Positions 62,433 to 64,000 of a DNA stretch of 64,000 nucleotides are shown here, one piece after another. The stretch covers positions 5,814 to 69,813 of the forward strand of contig NZ_LMUH01000008.1 of NCBI RefSeq assembly GCF_009766105.1. The letters run 5' to 3'. The notes beneath the pieces are model-generated. The model was given only the letters and a program-made list of their open reading frames with translations. It made no database searches and was not told where the DNA came from. The stretch is from Granulicella sp. S156 (GTDB lineage Bacteria > Acidobacteriota > Terriglobia > Terriglobales > Acidobacteriaceae). Position 1 is the first letter of the stretch; every line of letters begins with the position of its first letter. Position numbers and translations under genes: made by a program.

Positions 62433-64000
62433 CTATTCGACGTGGTACACATGCGTACCACTACCGATCTCCTCGGTCTTGCCCTTCGGCAGGGTAACCG
62501 TCGCAGTCGTGTTTGCTGGAATCGTGATGGTGAAGCGGTGCCCGCTCTCCTGCCAGTCGGAGACGATTGTTCCGTAGGCAGAGTCGTACTCGGTGTGGAG
62601 TTGCGGAAGCGCTGGATCGAAATGAGGGCTAATGGTGAGGTGATGGTAGCCTGGCCCGGTGGCGTCGGTATCGATGCCGGAGGCGCGGCGATAGACCCAG
62701 GCCATAACGGATCCAAAGGCATAGTGGTTATAGGAGTTCATACCAGGGTCGCCGGTATCGCCATTCCAGCGCTCCCACCACGTAGTAGCACCCTTCTTCA
62801 CCATATAGCCCCATGAGGGATACGTATCCGACAGCAGAAGCTTGAAGGCGAGATCCGTGCGGTTATTTTCATCGAGCACAAACAGCAGGAACGGCGTGCC
62901 GAGAAAGCCCGTTGTGAGATGGGTGCCGTGTGCCTCAATGTCCTTTGCAAGACGATCTACCATATTGGCACGCAATGATGACGGGGCGATCCCCGTGAAG
63001 ATGGTGGCAAGATACGCTGTCTGGGTATTGCCTTCGACACTGCCATCTTCTTTCACGAAAGCCGTACGGTAGGCAGCAGCAATGTGGTCATACTGCTGCT
63101 GGTATTTCTCGGCGTCCGCGGTGCGATGGAGTGCGGTAGCCATCTCCGCCATCTCGCGCGCGACCAGCGCCCAGTAGGCGGTGCCAATGAGAGTGCTGGG
63201 AGTGTTCTGATCTGGCGCAAGCCAGTCGGCATAGTTATTGCCGAGCGCCTTACGCCGGATGTAGTCGGGGTTGTTGCTCAGAATGAAGTCCATCCAGCGT
63301 TCCATCGCCGGCCAGGAGCGCTCCACGATGGCGGCATCGCCGTACTGCAGCCATGCGGCGTATGGAATAAAAACACCCGCATCGCCCCAGCCAGGCGCTC
63401 CAGGATTCGGTCCCAGGATATTTGGTGAAACATCGGTGAATGCGCCTGCAGCCGTCTGCGCGTCCGTCACATCGAGCATGAACTTGTGCGTGAAGGCATC
63501 GATGTCGAAGTTGTAGGTGCCGGTACGCCAGAAGACTCCAGCATCGCCCATCCAGCCGAGACGCTCATCACGCTGCGGGCAGTCGGTTGGGATCGAGACA
63601 AAATTGCCTCGCTGTCCCCAGGCACCGAGTTCATTCATCTTATTGAGAGTCTCGCTGGAACTGGTGAGGTGCACGGAGGGCTTGGCGGGAAGACTATTAA
63701 AGACAAGACCATCGATGGTAGCGAGAGTAGGCGGGGTTGGCGGGGCTGTACCCACGTAGGAGAGTTCGACATAGCGAAAGCCATGGAAGGTGAAAGCGGG
63801 AGTCCAGGTTTCGTCACCGTCGCCGGAGAGGGCGTACGTATCTGTTGCGTCGGCGTTGCGAAGGTTCTCTGTATAGATGCTGCCATCTGGATTGAGCCGT
63901 TCGGCATAGCGCAGACGCACCACAGTGCCACGTGGACCGCTGACATGGATACGGATATTGCCGACCATGTTTTGGCCCATGTCGTAGATGGTCGGATGGG
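62433..64000 (-). CDS. Alpha-L-rhamnosidase (GH78), C-terminal part
   Basis: This is the C-terminal 521 residues of an inverting rhamnosidase; the N-terminus lies beyond the right edge. At the edge the frame reads HPTIYDMGQNMVGNIRIHV, the family 'D.GQN..G' segment of the concanavalin-like domain. The catalytic (alpha/alpha)6 barrel follows with TDCPQRDERLGWMGDAGVFWRTGTYNF, the best GH78 signature, and AWLQYGDAAIVERSWPAMERWMDF. The C-terminal beta-sandwich (GYHHLTISPHFDPALPQLHTEYDSAYGTIVSDWQ) closes the protein. It is convergent with the aldehyde dehydrogenase operon. It probably releases L-rhamnose from plant or microbial polysaccharides, and a signal peptide is expected outside the window. 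Confidence 0.93.
   Translation of the reverse strand, partial: HPTIYDMGQNMVGNIRIHVSGPRGTVVRLRYAERLNPDGSIYTENLRNADATDTYALSGDGDETWTPAFTFHGFRYVELSYVGTAPPTPPTLATIDGLVFNSLPAKPSVHLTSSSETLNKMNELGAWGQRGNFVSIPTDCPQRDERLGWMGDAGVFWRTGTYNFDIDAFTHKFMLDVTDAQTAAGAFTDVSPNILGPNPGAPGWGDAGVFIPYAAWLQYGDAAIVERSWPAMERWMDFILSNNPDYIRRKALGNNYADWLAPDQNTPSTLIGTAYWALVAREMAEMATALHRTADAEKYQQQYDHIAAAYRTAFVKEDGSVEGNTQTAYLATIFTGIAPSSLRANMVDRLAKDIEAHGTHLTTGFLGTPFLLFVLDENNRTDLAFKLLLSDTYPSWGYMVKKGATTWWERWNGDTGDPGMNSYNHYAFGSVMAWVYRRASGIDTDATGPGYHHLTISPHFDPALPQLHTEYDSAYGTIVSDWQESGHRFTITIPANTTATVTLPKGKTEEIGSGTHVYHVE

Overview
The window looks like a chromosomal stretch from an acidobacterium of class Acidobacteriia (Terriglobales; relatives of Granulicella, Edaphobacter or Terriglobus). 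This is inferred from gene content, not from a marker gene. The clues are two Oar-like TonB-dependent receptors with an N-terminal carboxypeptidase-regulatory domain, two TIGR03435 proteins (one fused to a BlaR1-type M56 peptidase), a long FtsX/MacB-type permease paired with PadR, many secreted glycan-related proteins, and intergenic regions full of short dispersed hairpin repeats. No tRNA, rRNA, CRISPR array, prophage or intact insertion sequence was seen.

Layout. 1-140 is the start of atpF running off the left edge. 486-2303 holds hfq-hflX. 2621-6280 holds a sugar aminotransferase, an SH3 lipoprotein and a beta-propeller lipoprotein. 6525-9810 is tatB-tatC-M28 peptidase-TerC. 9926-15391 is a phosphoesterase, then aroB-ubiE, a CDF metal exporter and a PASTA protein. 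15449-17722 is a BlaI/BlaR1-like sensor pair with two palindromic operators. 18004-21444 is a large TonB-dependent receptor. 22091-26532 is an RcnR/FrmR-type repressor with its operator, then an OprB-type porin, a predicted outer-membrane barrel and an orphan PstS-like protein. 26567-39373 holds murJ, a SnoaL protein, a second receptor, a membrane hydroxylase coupled to a YqcI/YcgG protein, the PadR/permease pair and a membrane-anchored spermidine-synthase-like protein. 39937-44354 has two small regulator-led groups: TetR with two SDRs, and ArsR-SRPBCC-DoxX-DUF1801. 44556-46100 is a Tat-exported GH1 protein. 46163-50163 is the minus-strand run aroC-def-fmt-rsmB. 50413-60198 is mostly secreted or membrane proteins of unknown role. 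60448-64000 is an aldehyde dehydrogenase with DUF779 and, convergent to it, a GH78 rhamnosidase cut by the right edge.

How the parts fit: housekeeping blocks (ATP synthase, Hfq/HflX, Tat export, shikimate and menaquinone steps, start-methionine processing, lipid II flipping) are separated by accessory islands for polymer uptake and degradation (TonB receptors, porin, GH1, GH78, carbohydrate-binding protein) and small signal-responsive cassettes.

Most notable observations: (1) a structured intergenic element of about 111 nt, present twice, whose long outer stem is kept by compensatory changes; (2) a 167-bp MITE-like element with 17-bp inverted ends and a 6-bp target duplication; (3) a GH1 protein whose catalytic acid/base Glu is replaced by Met while the nucleophile is kept; (4) a BlaR1-type sensor whose penicillin-binding domain is replaced by TIGR03435; (5) two regulator genes that appear to be transcribed as leaderless mRNAs.
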